DNA from: Streptomyces sp. BA2
GTDB lineage: Bacteria > Actinomycetota > Actinomycetes > Streptomycetales > Streptomycetaceae
Assembly (NCBI RefSeq): GCF_009769735.1
Contig: NZ_WSRO01000002.1
Location: forward strand, 8,915,001-8,979,000
Reading direction: 5' to 3'
DNA: 64,000 nt
Both the position numbers and the translations under genes were made by a program. Below are positions 8,268 to 16,976 of this stretch, in pieces. Every line of letters begins with the position of its first letter. Within the stretch, counting starts at the first letter, position 1. The notes below the pieces were generated by a model. The model saw only the letters and a program-made list of their open reading frames with translations, was not told where the DNA came from and searched no databases.

Positions 8268-9428
8268 ATGACAGGGCGCACAGCAAGGATGAGCGCAGTG
8301 GGTCTGGCGGCAGCGGCGGCCTTGACCGCCGCTTCGTTCACCTCACCCGCTGCAGCCGACGCCGGCGTCGGCGTGGGACACGCGCAGACCCAGGAAGCGT
8401 TGGACGCCGCGGTCGAGGCCGGGGTGCCCGGGGCGACCGGGCAGGTCGACGACCGGTACTCGATCTGGACGGGCACGTCGGGCGTCGGGGACCTCAGGAC
8501 GGGCGCGCCGCGCTCAGCGGTCGACCGCTACCGGATCGGCAGCGCGACCAAGACCTTCGTCGCCACCGTGCTGCTCCAGTTGGAGGCGGAGGGCAGACTC
8601 GACCTCGACGAAAAGGTCGACAAGTGGCTGCCCGGTGTGGTTCAGGGCAACGGCCACGACGGCCGTCGGATATCCGTCCGGCAGCTGCTCAACCACACCA
8701 GCGGGATCTTCGGCTACACCGCCGACCCGGAGTTCCTGGAGCGGGGCTTCACCGAGAAGTTCCTGGAACATCGCTACGACACCTACACGCCCGCCCAGTT
8801 GGTGGGCATCGCCATGCGCCACGAACCGCTCTTCGAGCCGGGCGCGGGCTGGAGCTATTCCAACACCAACTACACACTGGCCGGAATGATCATCGAGAAG
8901 GTCTCGGGCCACCCGTACGAGGGCGAGATCGAGCGGCGCATCATCAAGCCGCTCGGCCTGTACGCCACTTCCGTCCCCCGCACCGCGTCGTCGATGCCGA
9001 AGCCGAGTTCCCGTGCCTACTCCAAGCTCTCCCTGGCGCCGAAGCCGACGGACCCGACGCACGACGTAACCGAGCTCAATCCGTCGGCCGCGGGCTCGGC
9101 GGGCGCGATGGTCTCCGGTTCCGGTGACCTGAACCGCTTCTACTCGGCCCTGCTGGGCGGCAAGTTGTTGCCCGCGGCGCAGCTCAAGGAAATGAAGAGC
9201 ACCGTTCCGGTCGGCGGGGCCGGTCTGATCACGGGCTACGGGCTCGGGCTGATGAAGTTCGAGCCGTCCTGCGGCCTTTCGGTCTGGGGACACGGCGGCA
9301 ATATCCAGGGCTCGGCGTCCCAGGCCGTGACCACTCCGGACGGCAAGCACTCGCTCGCCCTCAACTTCAACGGCGACTGGGCGGGGAACAGCCAGGCCGT
9401 CATCGAAGCGGAGTACTGCCCGAAGTAA
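8268..9428 (+). CDS. Secreted serine hydrolase, class C beta-lactamase / DD-peptidase fold
   Basis: A 386-residue secreted enzyme. The signal peptide covers roughly residues 1-30 (basic N-terminus, alanine-rich core, SPAAADA). Active-site motifs of the penicillin-binding fold are intact: S-A-T-K (Ser92, Lys95), Y-S-N (197-199) and the H-G-G triad in WGHGGNIQG (about residue 346). Closest known relatives by layout are the Streptomyces R61-type D-alanyl-D-alanine carboxypeptidase and esterases of beta-lactamase family XII. The ATG follows AAAGGGG. The stop codon is inside a 10-bp tandem repeat. Confidence 0.9.
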   Translation: MTGRTARMSAVGLAAAAALTAASFTSPAAADAGVGVGHAQTQEALDAAVEAGVPGATGQVDDRYSIWTGTSGVGDLRTGAPRSAVDRYRIGSATKTFVATVLLQLEAEGRLDLDEKVDKWLPGVVQGNGHDGRRISVRQLLNHTSGIFGYTADPEFLERGFTEKFLEHRYDTYTPAQLVGIAMRHEPLFEPGAGWSYSNTNYTLAGMIIEKVSGHPYEGEIERRIIKPLGLYATSVPRTASSMPKPSSRAYSKLSLAPKPTDPTHDVTELNPSAAGSAGAMVSGSGDLNRFYSALLGGKLLPAAQLKEMKSTVPVGGAGLITGYGLGLMKFEPSCGLSVWGHGGNIQGSASQAVTTPDGKHSLALNFNGDWAGNSQAVIEAEYCPK

Positions 9429-9462
9429 CCCCAAGTGACCCCAAGTGATCCCAAGTGACCTG
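9423..9462. repeat. Four 10-bp tandem repeats across the serine hydrolase stop
   Basis: AAGTAACCCC, AAGTGACCCC, AAGTGATCCC and AAGTGACCTG follow each other without gaps. Each unit carries a lysine codon plus a stop triplet, so the last sense codon and the stop have been repeated four times (the triplets are not all in one frame). Confidence 0.9.
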
Positions 9463-9520
9463 AAGCGAACAGAGACTGGTGCGGTTGTAGGTGGGTCGTC
9501 GAGATCTCAGCCGTGAGATT

Positions 9521-10630
9521 TCATCCGTAACGCAGGATGCGCGGGGCGAAGGTGTTCTCAGGGCCGGTGGCGCGGCCGACCGACCACACCTTCTCCGTGC
9601 CCGGCACCGGCGCCAGCTGCAGCCTCAAGGAGTCACCCTCCCCTGCCACCGCAGGTTCGCTGTACTCGGTGAACGACTGTCCGTTCCAGGCGAGGAAATC
9701 CGGCCCGGGGACGAACGGCGGCCAACTGCCCGGCGGGCCGTACTTCTGCGAGCGGGCCACCGAGACCCAGCCAAGACCGCCGGACGGGCCGGGCGTCAGC
9801 GAGGTCACCGAACCGAAGTCGGTGGGCATGGTCACCCGGCTCCACTTCTGCCCGTCGAAGCGGACCAGCAGGGGCGGAATCGGCTTGCCGACCGGGCCGC
9901 CCACGAACCCGTCCGTGCCACCCGCCCACACCTCCGTCGGCGAGACCGCCAGCACACTGCCCACGGCCGACCGCGGGAATCCGTGCACGATCGTCTGCTG
10001 CCACGCATCGCCGTCCCAGTGCGACACGGCCGCACCCGAGTGGGTCTCACCCGCGGCCCACACGTCGTCGGCCGACAGGATGTGCAGGCCGTACACGGCT
10101 CCCGGCGGCGCCGGCACGTCCTGCCAGCCGCGCCCGTCCCGGCGCAGCAACACCTGCGCGCCGTCCCGCGAACCGATCAGCCAGGTCTCACCGCCGCCGG
10201 CGACGACCTTGGTCAGCACGACACCGCGCGGCGGCCGGCTCTCGGACCAGGAGCCGCCGTCGTGGCGGAGCAGGCGGGCGCCGCCCGCCGAGTCGCGGCC
10301 GACCGCCCACACCGCGCTCGGCGAGGTCGCGGCGACGGACAGCAGCTCTCCCTGCCAGCGGATCCCGGACAGGCTCTGGCGCTGCCACGCGGTTCCGTCC
10401 CAGCGCAGCATCAGCGGGTAGCCCGGCGCCTCGCGACCGACGGCGTCGGTGCCCACCGCCCACGCCCGGTCAGGACCGAACGCCACCGCCTCGTTGAGAC
10501 CGGCCTGGGGGCGTACCTCTACCGGGACCGGAACGTGCTGCCAGGACTGGGTTTCCGCCGCGGCCGAGCTCATGACGGTGATGATGGTCATGGCGACGGC
10601 GAGGGCCGCGACGAGCAGTCTGCGTACCAT
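9521..10630 (-). CDS. Secreted beta-propeller-like protein
   Basis: A 369-residue secreted protein with a signal peptide (residues 1-25, MVRRLLVAALAVAM then SAAA). The mature part is built from about seven degenerate repeats with the pattern (D)xVWAVGxxxxG...LLxRxDGxxW, spaced roughly 45-50 residues, as in kelch- or BNR-like propellers. No enzyme motif is visible. It lies 2 bp after the stop of a related gene and is doubtless in the same operon. Function unknown; extracellular binding or a structural role is possible. Confidence 0.75.
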   Translation of the reverse strand: MVRRLLVAALAVAMTIITVMSSAAAETQSWQHVPVPVEVRPQAGLNEAVAFGPDRAWAVGTDAVGREAPGYPLMLRWDGTAWQRQSLSGIRWQGELLSVAATSPSAVWAVGRDSAGGARLLRHDGGSWSESRPPRGVVLTKVVAGGGETWLIGSRDGAQVLLRRDGRGWQDVPAPPGAVYGLHILSADDVWAAGETHSGAAVSHWDGDAWQQTIVHGFPRSAVGSVLAVSPTEVWAGGTDGFVGGPVGKPIPPLLVRFDGQKWSRVTMPTDFGSVTSLTPGPSGGLGWVSVARSQKYGPPGSWPPFVPGPDFLAWNGQSFTEYSEPAVAGEGDSLRLQLAPVPGTEKVWSVGRATGPENTFAPRILRYG

Positions 10631-10632
10631 GG

Positions 10633-11712
10633 TCAGCCTCCCAGCCGCTCGCTCATGAGGTTCGGTTTCGAGCCGTAGATCTCGACGGTGCCGAAGGACA
10701 GCAGTGCGGACCCGGCCCTCGCCAGCGCACGCGGTTTGACGTCGATCGCGTTCGTACGCTGCGGGCCGTAGGAGAAGGTGGTGCGCTTGCCGTCGACCCG
10801 CGCGTACTTCGACTGGAACGCGCGGTCACTGCGCACCGGCAGCCACAGCGCGCCGTCCGGGCCGCGCACCATGGCCTCGGTGTAGGTGTCGCCCAGCGGC
10901 GGGTAAGTGGTGTGCCAGGCCTGCCCGTTGAAGGTCATCAGGTAGGTGCGGGATACGCCGTCGGTGTACTGGCTGCCGCCGATCGTGACCCGGCCGGACG
11001 GTTCGAGCAGGATCGTGTGCACGTTGCTGTTCGACGGCAGCGACACCTTCGCGTCCCGCCACGCCGTGCCGTCCCAGCGCAGGATGGTGGTGCCGGTGCT
11101 GGTGTCCGCCCAGGCCCAGGCGTCGGTGGCCGTACGCGCGGTGATCCCCATCACGTACAGCACGCCGTCCGGAGTGGACTGTGTGGTCCAGCGGGAACCG
11201 TCGTAGTGCAACACCTTCACCCCGGTGTCGTCCTCACCGACCACCCACGCTCCACCCGGTGCCGCGGCGAAGTCCTGGTAGATCGACAGGGTCTGCGGCA
11301 GCGGTACGGCACTCCACCCTCCCGCCGACCGGCGCAGGATCTGTCCCTCGCCCGCGCGGTTGTGGAAGATCCACGCCTCCTCGCCGACGAACTGCACCTT
11401 GCCGAGCCAGCCAGGCTCAGCGGCGCCGGGGAAGGTGGTGTCCCGGCTCCACGCCGTGCCGTCCCACCGGTACAACATCGGCCGCAGTCCGTCGGCGGCG
11501 TGCTCGTACCCGGTCGCCCACGCCTCTCCCCGCCCCCGGGCGGCGAGGTCGGACACCGTCACCGGGGGAGCCGCCGCCGGCACCGGCAGCGCCGACCAAT
11601 CCGGCGTCGCGCTCGGCGTCGCAGCCGCGGCCGGGGACACCACGGCGGCTGGCGACGCCACCGCGGCACAGGCGAGCACAAGGTAGACAACGACTGCACG
11701 GAGACCGTTCAC
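10633..11712 (-). CDS. Secreted beta-propeller-like protein, paralogue of the next gene
   Basis: About 359 residues. A GTG at 11712 follows GGGGGG with good spacing and opens directly into a signal peptide (VNGLRAVVVYLVLACAAVA). An in-frame ATG at 11790 would place 26 hydrophilic residues in front of the signal and is unlikely. The mature protein has the same W-D-G-x-x-W and A-W-x-x-G repeat blades as the downstream gene (for example AWATGYEHAADG and LYRWDGTAW). The pair looks like a tandem gene duplication that has diverged. No catalytic motif seen. Confidence 0.72.
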   Translation of the reverse strand: MNGLRAVVVYLVLACAAVASPAAVVSPAAAATPSATPDWSALPVPAAAPPVTVSDLAARGRGEAWATGYEHAADGLRPMLYRWDGTAWSRDTTFPGAAEPGWLGKVQFVGEEAWIFHNRAGEGQILRRSAGGWSAVPLPQTLSIYQDFAAAPGGAWVVGEDDTGVKVLHYDGSRWTTQSTPDGVLYVMGITARTATDAWAWADTSTGTTILRWDGTAWRDAKVSLPSNSNVHTILLEPSGRVTIGGSQYTDGVSRTYLMTFNGQAWHTTYPPLGDTYTEAMVRGPDGALWLPVRSDRAFQSKYARVDGKRTTFSYGPQRTNAIDVKPRALARAGSALLSFGTVEIYGSKPNLMSERLGG

Positions 11713-11850
11713 GAGACCCCCCAGAGCGCGAAGGTCGCACAGGCTATTGGCGTTCACCCACCCGTGAACAGTCGGCAACCGGCCGATCACGCTTCCTGGG
11801 CAGGCCGTGGCAGGACTTGATTGTCAGTGGTGGCTGGGAGGGTGGGAGGC

Positions 11851-12129
11851 ATGGACAGGGATGAGGAGTTGCTGCGCGGCCGGATCTACGGCCAGGACCA
11901 TGACGACCCCCGGCAGGGCCCGCAGCCGGGGCGGGACTACGCCGAGCTGGTAGGCGGGCCGCTGGACGGCCTGCTGCTCGACATCACGGGCTGGACCAAG
12001 GGCGAGATAGACACCGGTGTCGCCCTGCCCACGGAGCTCGGGCACTTCGGTGCAGGCGGCCGGGCGATGTACGACCCGCGCCCCGGCGACAAGAGGCGCC
12101 GCTGGGACTGGTCCGGTGACACTCCCTGA
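11851..12129 (+). CDS. Small hypothetical protein
   Basis: A 92-residue acidic protein with no signal peptide or membrane helix. ATG at 11851 is preceded by a perfect GGGAGG site. The central segment YAELVGGPLDGLLLDITGW is well ordered and the C-terminus is charged (GDKRRRWDWSGD). The family is not recognised, though small proteins beginning with a 'GGPLDG' element are common in Streptomyces. The stop codon lies in an 8-bp triple repeat. Confidence 0.65.
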   Translation: MDRDEELLRGRIYGQDHDDPRQGPQPGRDYAELVGGPLDGLLLDITGWTKGEIDTGVALPTELGHFGAGGRAMYDPRPGDKRRRWDWSGDTP

Positions 12130-12147
12130 GCCCCTGAGCCCCTGAGC
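12124..12147. repeat. Triple 8-bp tandem repeat across a stop codon
   Basis: CCCTGAGC is repeated three times without interruption. The first copy contains the TGA stop (12127-12129) of the small hypothetical gene. Confidence 0.9.
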
Positions 12148-12218
12148 AGGCTGCTGGCCGGCCCGCCCGCCCGACCCGGCGTCAGAACCGCACGCACACA
12201 ACTCGTAGAGTCGCAACG

Positions 12219-13940
12219 GTGAACGAAGACAACACTTTTGGCACGCCGGACGCTCCCGACCGCGACCTGCCGATGCTGACCACCGCCCAGGCCGCCCGTC
12301 TGCGCGCACTCGCCGTCCCGTACGCGCGGGAAGGGCGCAACTACTCCCTTCACAACCTGGCGCAGATGTGCCGTCAGGCGCCGGAGGAGCGCTGGCCCGA
12401 GCTGGTCGAGGCCCACTTCGCCCGCTTGGAGGAGGGGAGCAAAGGCGGCGAGAGCCCCGCGGAGCTTCTTCGCGGAGTGCATGCGCGGCTGCTGCCCACG
12501 GATTCGCTCACGCCGGAGATCGCCGGTGCCATGAGCTACGCGCGCGTGGTGGCCGAAGGGCTCGTCTTCGCCTACGCCCTCGACATGCCCGCCAGCGTGC
12601 GGATCCTCACCGACTCCGACGTGGAGCGCGCCGGGATCGAGGAGTTGGGGCAGGCGGCGTACGCGAACTTGATGCGCGTACCCGTCGAACACGATGAAGT
12701 ACCCCTGGAGGGGGGTGCGTTGCTGCACTCCTTGTACGGCGAATCGCCCTTCATCGCGAGCAAGGCACTGTTCCTGTCCGAGGCGGTCCGGCAGGTCACC
12801 GGCGAGCTGCTCCCGGATGCCGGAGCCCTCTTCGTCGTGCCCACCCGGCACCTGCTCGCTTACCACCCGATCGCCGACGGTTCGGTGGTCGACGCGGTCA
12901 ACGGCCTTGCCTCGTACGGTCTCGGGGCCCACGAGGACGGGCCGGGCGAGCTGTCACCGCGGGTCTACTGGTGGCACCAGGGCCGCCTGACGTCGATCAC
13001 GGTCATCGACCACGACACCCGCTCCTTCTCCCTGCAGCCGCCGCCGGAACTGCTGGCCCGCATGAAGGGCCTGGTCCGCCTCGATCGTGCCGGACGGCTT
13101 GACACTGCCGCCGCCGCCAAGACGCCCGACGTGGCTGCCCTCACCCACACCACGGCCGAGGCGATAACCGGTCTCGCAGAGAGCGCCGCTCTCGCCGAGA
13201 GCCCTGCCGGTCTCGCCGATGCCTTCGCCTCGGCTCTCACGCTCGCCCACGCCCGCTGTGCCGCCGACCCCAAGGGGGCTTACGTCGACACCTGGGACGC
13301 CTGGGCCATCGCCGTGCAGCTCGGCTCGGCACTGTTCGCCGGTGCGCAGGCCCAGGAGTGCCGCCTGGGTGAGGACATCGTGCGGCAGTTGCCCGCGACC
13401 CCGGCCGCGCCACCCGCGGACGCCCGCGCCTGGCTCGATGCCTTCTACATCGCGGTCGCGTGCCGCCAGAAGGACAGGGCCGACCGGCTGTGTCAGGTGC
13501 CGCTGGAGGTACTGCGGCAGGACGACTCCGTCGACGCGTACGTACTGCACTGGATCGACACCCTGCAGACCTACTGGTCCGAGCGCCCCATGGACGACGT
13601 CGTGGCAAAGCTGCTCGCCACCATGGAAACGTCCCAGCCCGAGTCCCTGACCCACACGCCGAAGGACTTCTCGGACCTGATCGACTACCAGCCCGTCGCT
13701 CTCTTCCACCGTCTGATCGCCCGCGACCACGACGCCTTCACCAAGGCCCTGGCAGAAGCTGTCGCGCACCACGGCACGTACTGGGGCGACTCGGCGGCGC
13801 CGCGCGCCCAGGTGGCGCTGGGACCGCTGGCGATGGCGAGCCTGGCGTACGACTACGGCTTCCCCGTCGCCCTGCCGCAGCCCTACCTGCCCATGTATCT
13901 GCTCAACCGCGAACGGATCGAGGAGATGCCGGCGGGCTGA
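12219..13940 (+). CDS. Imm49-family immunity-type protein with extra N-terminal domain
   Basis: A 573-residue cytoplasmic protein. The C-terminal half (about residues 300-570) carries the Imm49-like pattern, including DTWDAWAIAVQLGSALFAGAQ and a final helical section. The N-terminal half (residues 20-290: AQAARLRALAVPYAREG, then a mixed alpha/beta region with FVVPTRHLLAYHPI) is a separate domain that I cannot name firmly; it recalls DUF1444-type proteins. Imm49 proteins are predicted immunity factors of polymorphic toxin systems, but no toxin gene is adjacent here. A GTG start is used. A transposase remnant begins right after the stop. Confidence 0.65.
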   Translation: MNEDNTFGTPDAPDRDLPMLTTAQAARLRALAVPYAREGRNYSLHNLAQMCRQAPEERWPELVEAHFARLEEGSKGGESPAELLRGVHARLLPTDSLTPEIAGAMSYARVVAEGLVFAYALDMPASVRILTDSDVERAGIEELGQAAYANLMRVPVEHDEVPLEGGALLHSLYGESPFIASKALFLSEAVRQVTGELLPDAGALFVVPTRHLLAYHPIADGSVVDAVNGLASYGLGAHEDGPGELSPRVYWWHQGRLTSITVIDHDTRSFSLQPPPELLARMKGLVRLDRAGRLDTAAAAKTPDVAALTHTTAEAITGLAESAALAESPAGLADAFASALTLAHARCAADPKGAYVDTWDAWAIAVQLGSALFAGAQAQECRLGEDIVRQLPATPAAPPADARAWLDAFYIAVACRQKDRADRLCQVPLEVLRQDDSVDAYVLHWIDTLQTYWSERPMDDVVAKLLATMETSQPESLTHTPKDFSDLIDYQPVALFHRLIARDHDAFTKALAEAVAHHGTYWGDSAAPRAQVALGPLAMASLAYDYGFPVALPQPYLPMYLLNRERIEEMPAG

Positions 13941-14815
13941 TGCACCGCGCTGAGCTTGTCTTACCGTTTTGGCTCGGGCCCACGCCGGTCATTCGTAGGA
14001 TCGGTGAGCCCGAGGACTCCGGGTATGGCAGTGAGCTTGTCGCCGTGCTGGAGCGGGGCGCCACGTCCTGGACCGCGATTCTGGACGCGGTCCGGCTCGG
14101 ACCGGTGGATGACGCGACCGCGGTCACCGCCGACCAGCTCCGAGGAGTCGTCGGACGGCTCATCGCCGCGGGGCAGTGGCAGGCCGGGGACCCGGACATC
14201 GTGATCGTCAGCGATGCCGGCTACGACGTCATACGCCTGGCCTGGGTCCTGCGAGACCTGCCCGTGGAGCTGGTCGGCCGGGTCCGCTCCGACTGCGTCA
14301 TGCGGCTCCCGAAACCACCGAGGATGCACGGCGTCAACGGCCGACCGCCCAAGCACGGACCGGAGTTCCGCTTCACCAAGCCGGAGACCTGGCCCGAGCC
14401 CGCCATCACCACGGTCACCGACACCACCAACTACGGAAAAGCCGAAACCCAGGCATGGGACCGGGTCCACCCCCGGCTCACCCACCGCTCCTCCTGGCTC
14501 GGCCACGACGGTGAACTGCCCTTGGTGGAGGGCACGTTGATCCGACTGAAGGTCGAGCACCTATCGAAGAACCGGGACGCTCCGCCGGTGTGGTTGTGGT
14601 CCTCGAAGACCGGCGCCACCCCGGACGATGTGGACCGTTTCTGGCAGGCGTTTCTCCGCCGCTTCGATCTGGAGCACACCTTCCGCTTCGCGAAGCAGAC
14701 CCTCGGCTGGACCACCCCGAAACTCCGTATCCCCGAAGCCGCGGACCGCTGGACCTGGATCCTGATCGTCGCCTACGCCCAGCTCCGGCTCGCCCGGACC
14801 CGCAGAACAACGTAG
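13941..14815 (+). pseudogene. Transposase remnant (DDE type, N- and C-terminally truncated)
   Basis: About 290 codons of a DDE transposase of a common Streptomyces family. Visible segments include VIVSDAGYDVIRLAWVL with a presumed catalytic Asp, RPPKHGPEFRF, DRVHPRLTHR and FDLEHTFRFAKQTLGW with the catalytic Glu. The N-terminal region carrying the first catalytic Asp is missing, and the protein stops shortly after WTWILIVAYAQLRLAR where full-length members continue for tens of residues. No ATG with a ribosome site opens the frame and no terminal inverted repeats were found. A rare TTA codon occurs early in the remnant. It is an inactive insertion scar. Confidence 0.8.
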
Positions 14816-14950
14816 GGAAGTTTGATCGGTAACAGCCCTGGTCACGAGCGCGTCGGTGCGGCGCCGTACCGCTGGTGGCCGAGCGCCGCCCCGACCGGCC
14901 GGTACCGCTGATGGCCGGTACCGCCGCGATCGGGGCGGTTGTGCCCTCGG

Positions 14951-15691
14951 CTAGCGCAGATGCCGGGCGAAGAACCCGGCCGCGGCGTCCCCCGCGGACT
15001 GTGGGACGCCGGTGTGCCCGCCCATGTTGGCGTGCAGGGACTTCTCCTTGGAGCCGAAGGCGTCAAACAGGTCCAGGGCCGCCTGCCGGTCGTTCCCTTC
15101 GTCGTCCCACTGCAGCAGGACATGCAGCGGAATGGTGACCTGGCGGGCCTCCTCGAACATGGCGCGAGGCACGAAACTCCCGGCGAAGAAACCGGCGGCC
15201 ACGATGCGCGGCTCGACCACCGCAAGGCGAACGCCGATGGAGATCACTCCTCCCGAGTACCCGACCGGGCCGCCGATCTCGGGCAGCGACAGGAGAGCGT
15301 CCAGGGCGGCCTGCCATTCCGGGACCGACTTTTCGACGAGCGGGAGGATGAGGGCGTCGACGATCTCGTCGCCGACCGGCTCGCCGGCCTCCATGGCCCG
15401 GCGCAGGTCGGCGCGGGCCTGCTCGGCGGCGGCCCAACGGGGCCGTTCACCGCTCCCGGGGAGCTCGATGGTGGCCGCGGCGAAGCCGTCCGCCGCGGCG
15501 TGCCGGGCCCGCCCCGCCAGCCGGGGGTACATCTTGCGCAGTCCGAGCGGGGGGTGGCCGAGCAGGATCAGCGGCACCGGTGCGGACGCGGATGCGGATT
15601 CGGGCGTCCACAGGATGCCGGGGATCTCGCCGAGGGTGAATTCGCGCTCGATGACACCGTCGTCGAGACGCTGTTCGGAAGTGAAATGCAT
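14951..15691 (-). CDS. Alpha/beta hydrolase, dienelactone-hydrolase-like
   Basis: A 246-residue cytoplasmic hydrolase. The nucleophile elbow is G-Y-S-G-G in EIGGPVGYSGGVISIG, and a late histidine is in ANMGGHTGVP. The oxyanion region LILLGHPPLGLRK precedes it. ATG at 15691 has GAAAGG at proper spacing. A 310-bp interval separates it from the divergent exporter operon. Substrate unknown. Confidence 0.8.
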   Translation of the reverse strand: MHFTSEQRLDDGVIEREFTLGEIPGILWTPESASASAPVPLILLGHPPLGLRKMYPRLAGRARHAAADGFAAATIELPGSGERPRWAAAEQARADLRRAMEAGEPVGDEIVDALILPLVEKSVPEWQAALDALLSLPEIGGPVGYSGGVISIGVRLAVVEPRIVAAGFFAGSFVPRAMFEEARQVTIPLHVLLQWDDEGNDRQAALDLFDAFGSKEKSLHANMGGHTGVPQSAGDAAAGFFARHLR

Positions 15692-15881
15692 GGTCGTGCC
15701 TTTCGGGAGTGCGCAGAACGGCGCTCCCGGACGACGACCTATCGCCCGACCGTGACCCTGGAGGAGAGCACCCACGTCGATACGTTCACGGGTACCACCT
15801 CCTCATTCTCTCGCACGGCCTCCGGAAGGCTAGCAGACCAGGGGGATCAATCTTCGATGACACAAACTCGCGTCCGCCAAG

Positions 15882-15919
15882 GTCCGATGGCACGCGTTCA
15901 AAGTTCGGTGGCACCGGAC
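15882..15919. promoter_or_regulatory. 21-bp-spaced direct repeat upstream of exporter genes
   Basis: T(C/T)CG(A/G)TGGCAC occurs at 15883-15893 and 15904-15914, two helical turns apart; the same DNA also forms an imperfect inverted repeat, GTCCGATGGCAC with GTGGCACCGGAC. It lies about 85-120 bp before the exporter start in the 310-bp divergent interval (15692-16001), which otherwise holds nothing I can identify. Direct repeats of this spacing are typical of OmpR/SARP-type regulators. Confidence 0.4.
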
Positions 15920-16001
15920 AGTAGATAAAGAACGAGCTGAGGCACCGCGCTGAAACCCTCGTGAAACCGCGCTGAAGGCGCCCTGCCGCAACCTCTGCGG
16001 C

Positions 16002-16976
16002 ATGACGACAACGACGACATCGTCCTCACTCGCCATCGCGGCCACGGGGCTGCGCAAGGCCTATGGGGACAAGACCGTGCTCGACGGCATCGGCCTGGCG
16101 GTTCCGGCCGGCACCGTCTTCTCCCTGCTCGGGCCGAACGGCGCAGGCAAGACCACCGCCGTGAAGATCCTCTCCACCCTCATCACCGCCGACGGCGGGG
16201 ACCTGCACGTCGGCGGCCACGACCTGGCCGCCGACCCGCAGGCCGTACGGGCCGCGATCGGTGTCACCGGCCAGTTCTCCGCCGTCGACGGACTGATCAC
16301 CGGCGAGGAGAACATGCTCCTCATGGCCGACCTGCACCACATCTCACGACGCGAAGGCCGACGGGTCGCCGCCGAACTCCTTGAACGCTTCGACCTCACC
16401 GAGGCGGCGAAGAAGCCCGCCTCCACCTACTCCGGCGGCATGAAGCGCCGCCTGGACATCGCCATGACCTTGGTCGGCAACCCGCGGATCATCTTCCTCG
16501 ACGAACCCACCACCGGCCTCGACCCCCGCAGCCGCCACAACATGTGGGGCATCATCCGCGAGCTCGTCTCCGACGGCGTCACCGTCTTCCTCACCACCCA
16601 GTACCTGGAAGAAGCCGACGAACTCGCCGACCGCATCGCGGTGTTGAACGACGGCAAAATCGCCGCCGAAGGCACCGCCGAAGAACTCAAGCGGGCCATC
16701 CCCGGAGGCCACGTACGCCTCCGCTTCACCGACCCGACCGCCTACCAGTCGGCCGCCGCGGCACTGCACGAAGTCACCCGCGACGACGAAGCCCTGTCAC
16801 TCCAGATCCCCAGCGACGGCACCCAGCGCGAGCTCCGCTCGATCCTCGACTGGCTCGACTCCGCCGACATCGAGGCGGACGAACTGACCGTGCACACCCC
16901 CGACCTCGACGACGTCTTCTTCGCCCTCACCAGCAACACCAAACTCCCCAACCAGCCCATGGAGTCGGTCCGATGA
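16002..16976 (+). CDS. ABC transporter ATP-binding protein, DrrA-like
   Basis: A 324-residue ATPase of the daunorubicin-resistance type. Walker A is GPNGAGKTT (44-52), the signature is YSGGMKRRLDIAM, Walker B is IIFLDEPTTGLDPRSR, and the C-terminal extension (LRFTDPTAYQSA through DLDDVFFALT) is the DrrA-type regulatory tail. It powers drug efflux with the downstream permease, whose ATG overlaps its stop (ATGA). The start ATG has no clear ribosome site, so a leaderless mRNA is possible. A frameshifted SARP-type regulator lies convergent to the pair. Confidence 0.92.
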   Translation: MTTTTTSSSLAIAATGLRKAYGDKTVLDGIGLAVPAGTVFSLLGPNGAGKTTAVKILSTLITADGGDLHVGGHDLAADPQAVRAAIGVTGQFSAVDGLITGEENMLLMADLHHISRREGRRVAAELLERFDLTEAAKKPASTYSGGMKRRLDIAMTLVGNPRIIFLDEPTTGLDPRSRHNMWGIIRELVSDGVTVFLTTQYLEEADELADRIAVLNDGKIAAEGTAEELKRAIPGGHVRLRFTDPTAYQSAAAALHEVTRDDEALSLQIPSDGTQRELRSILDWLDSADIEADELTVHTPDLDDVFFALTSNTKLPNQPMESVR

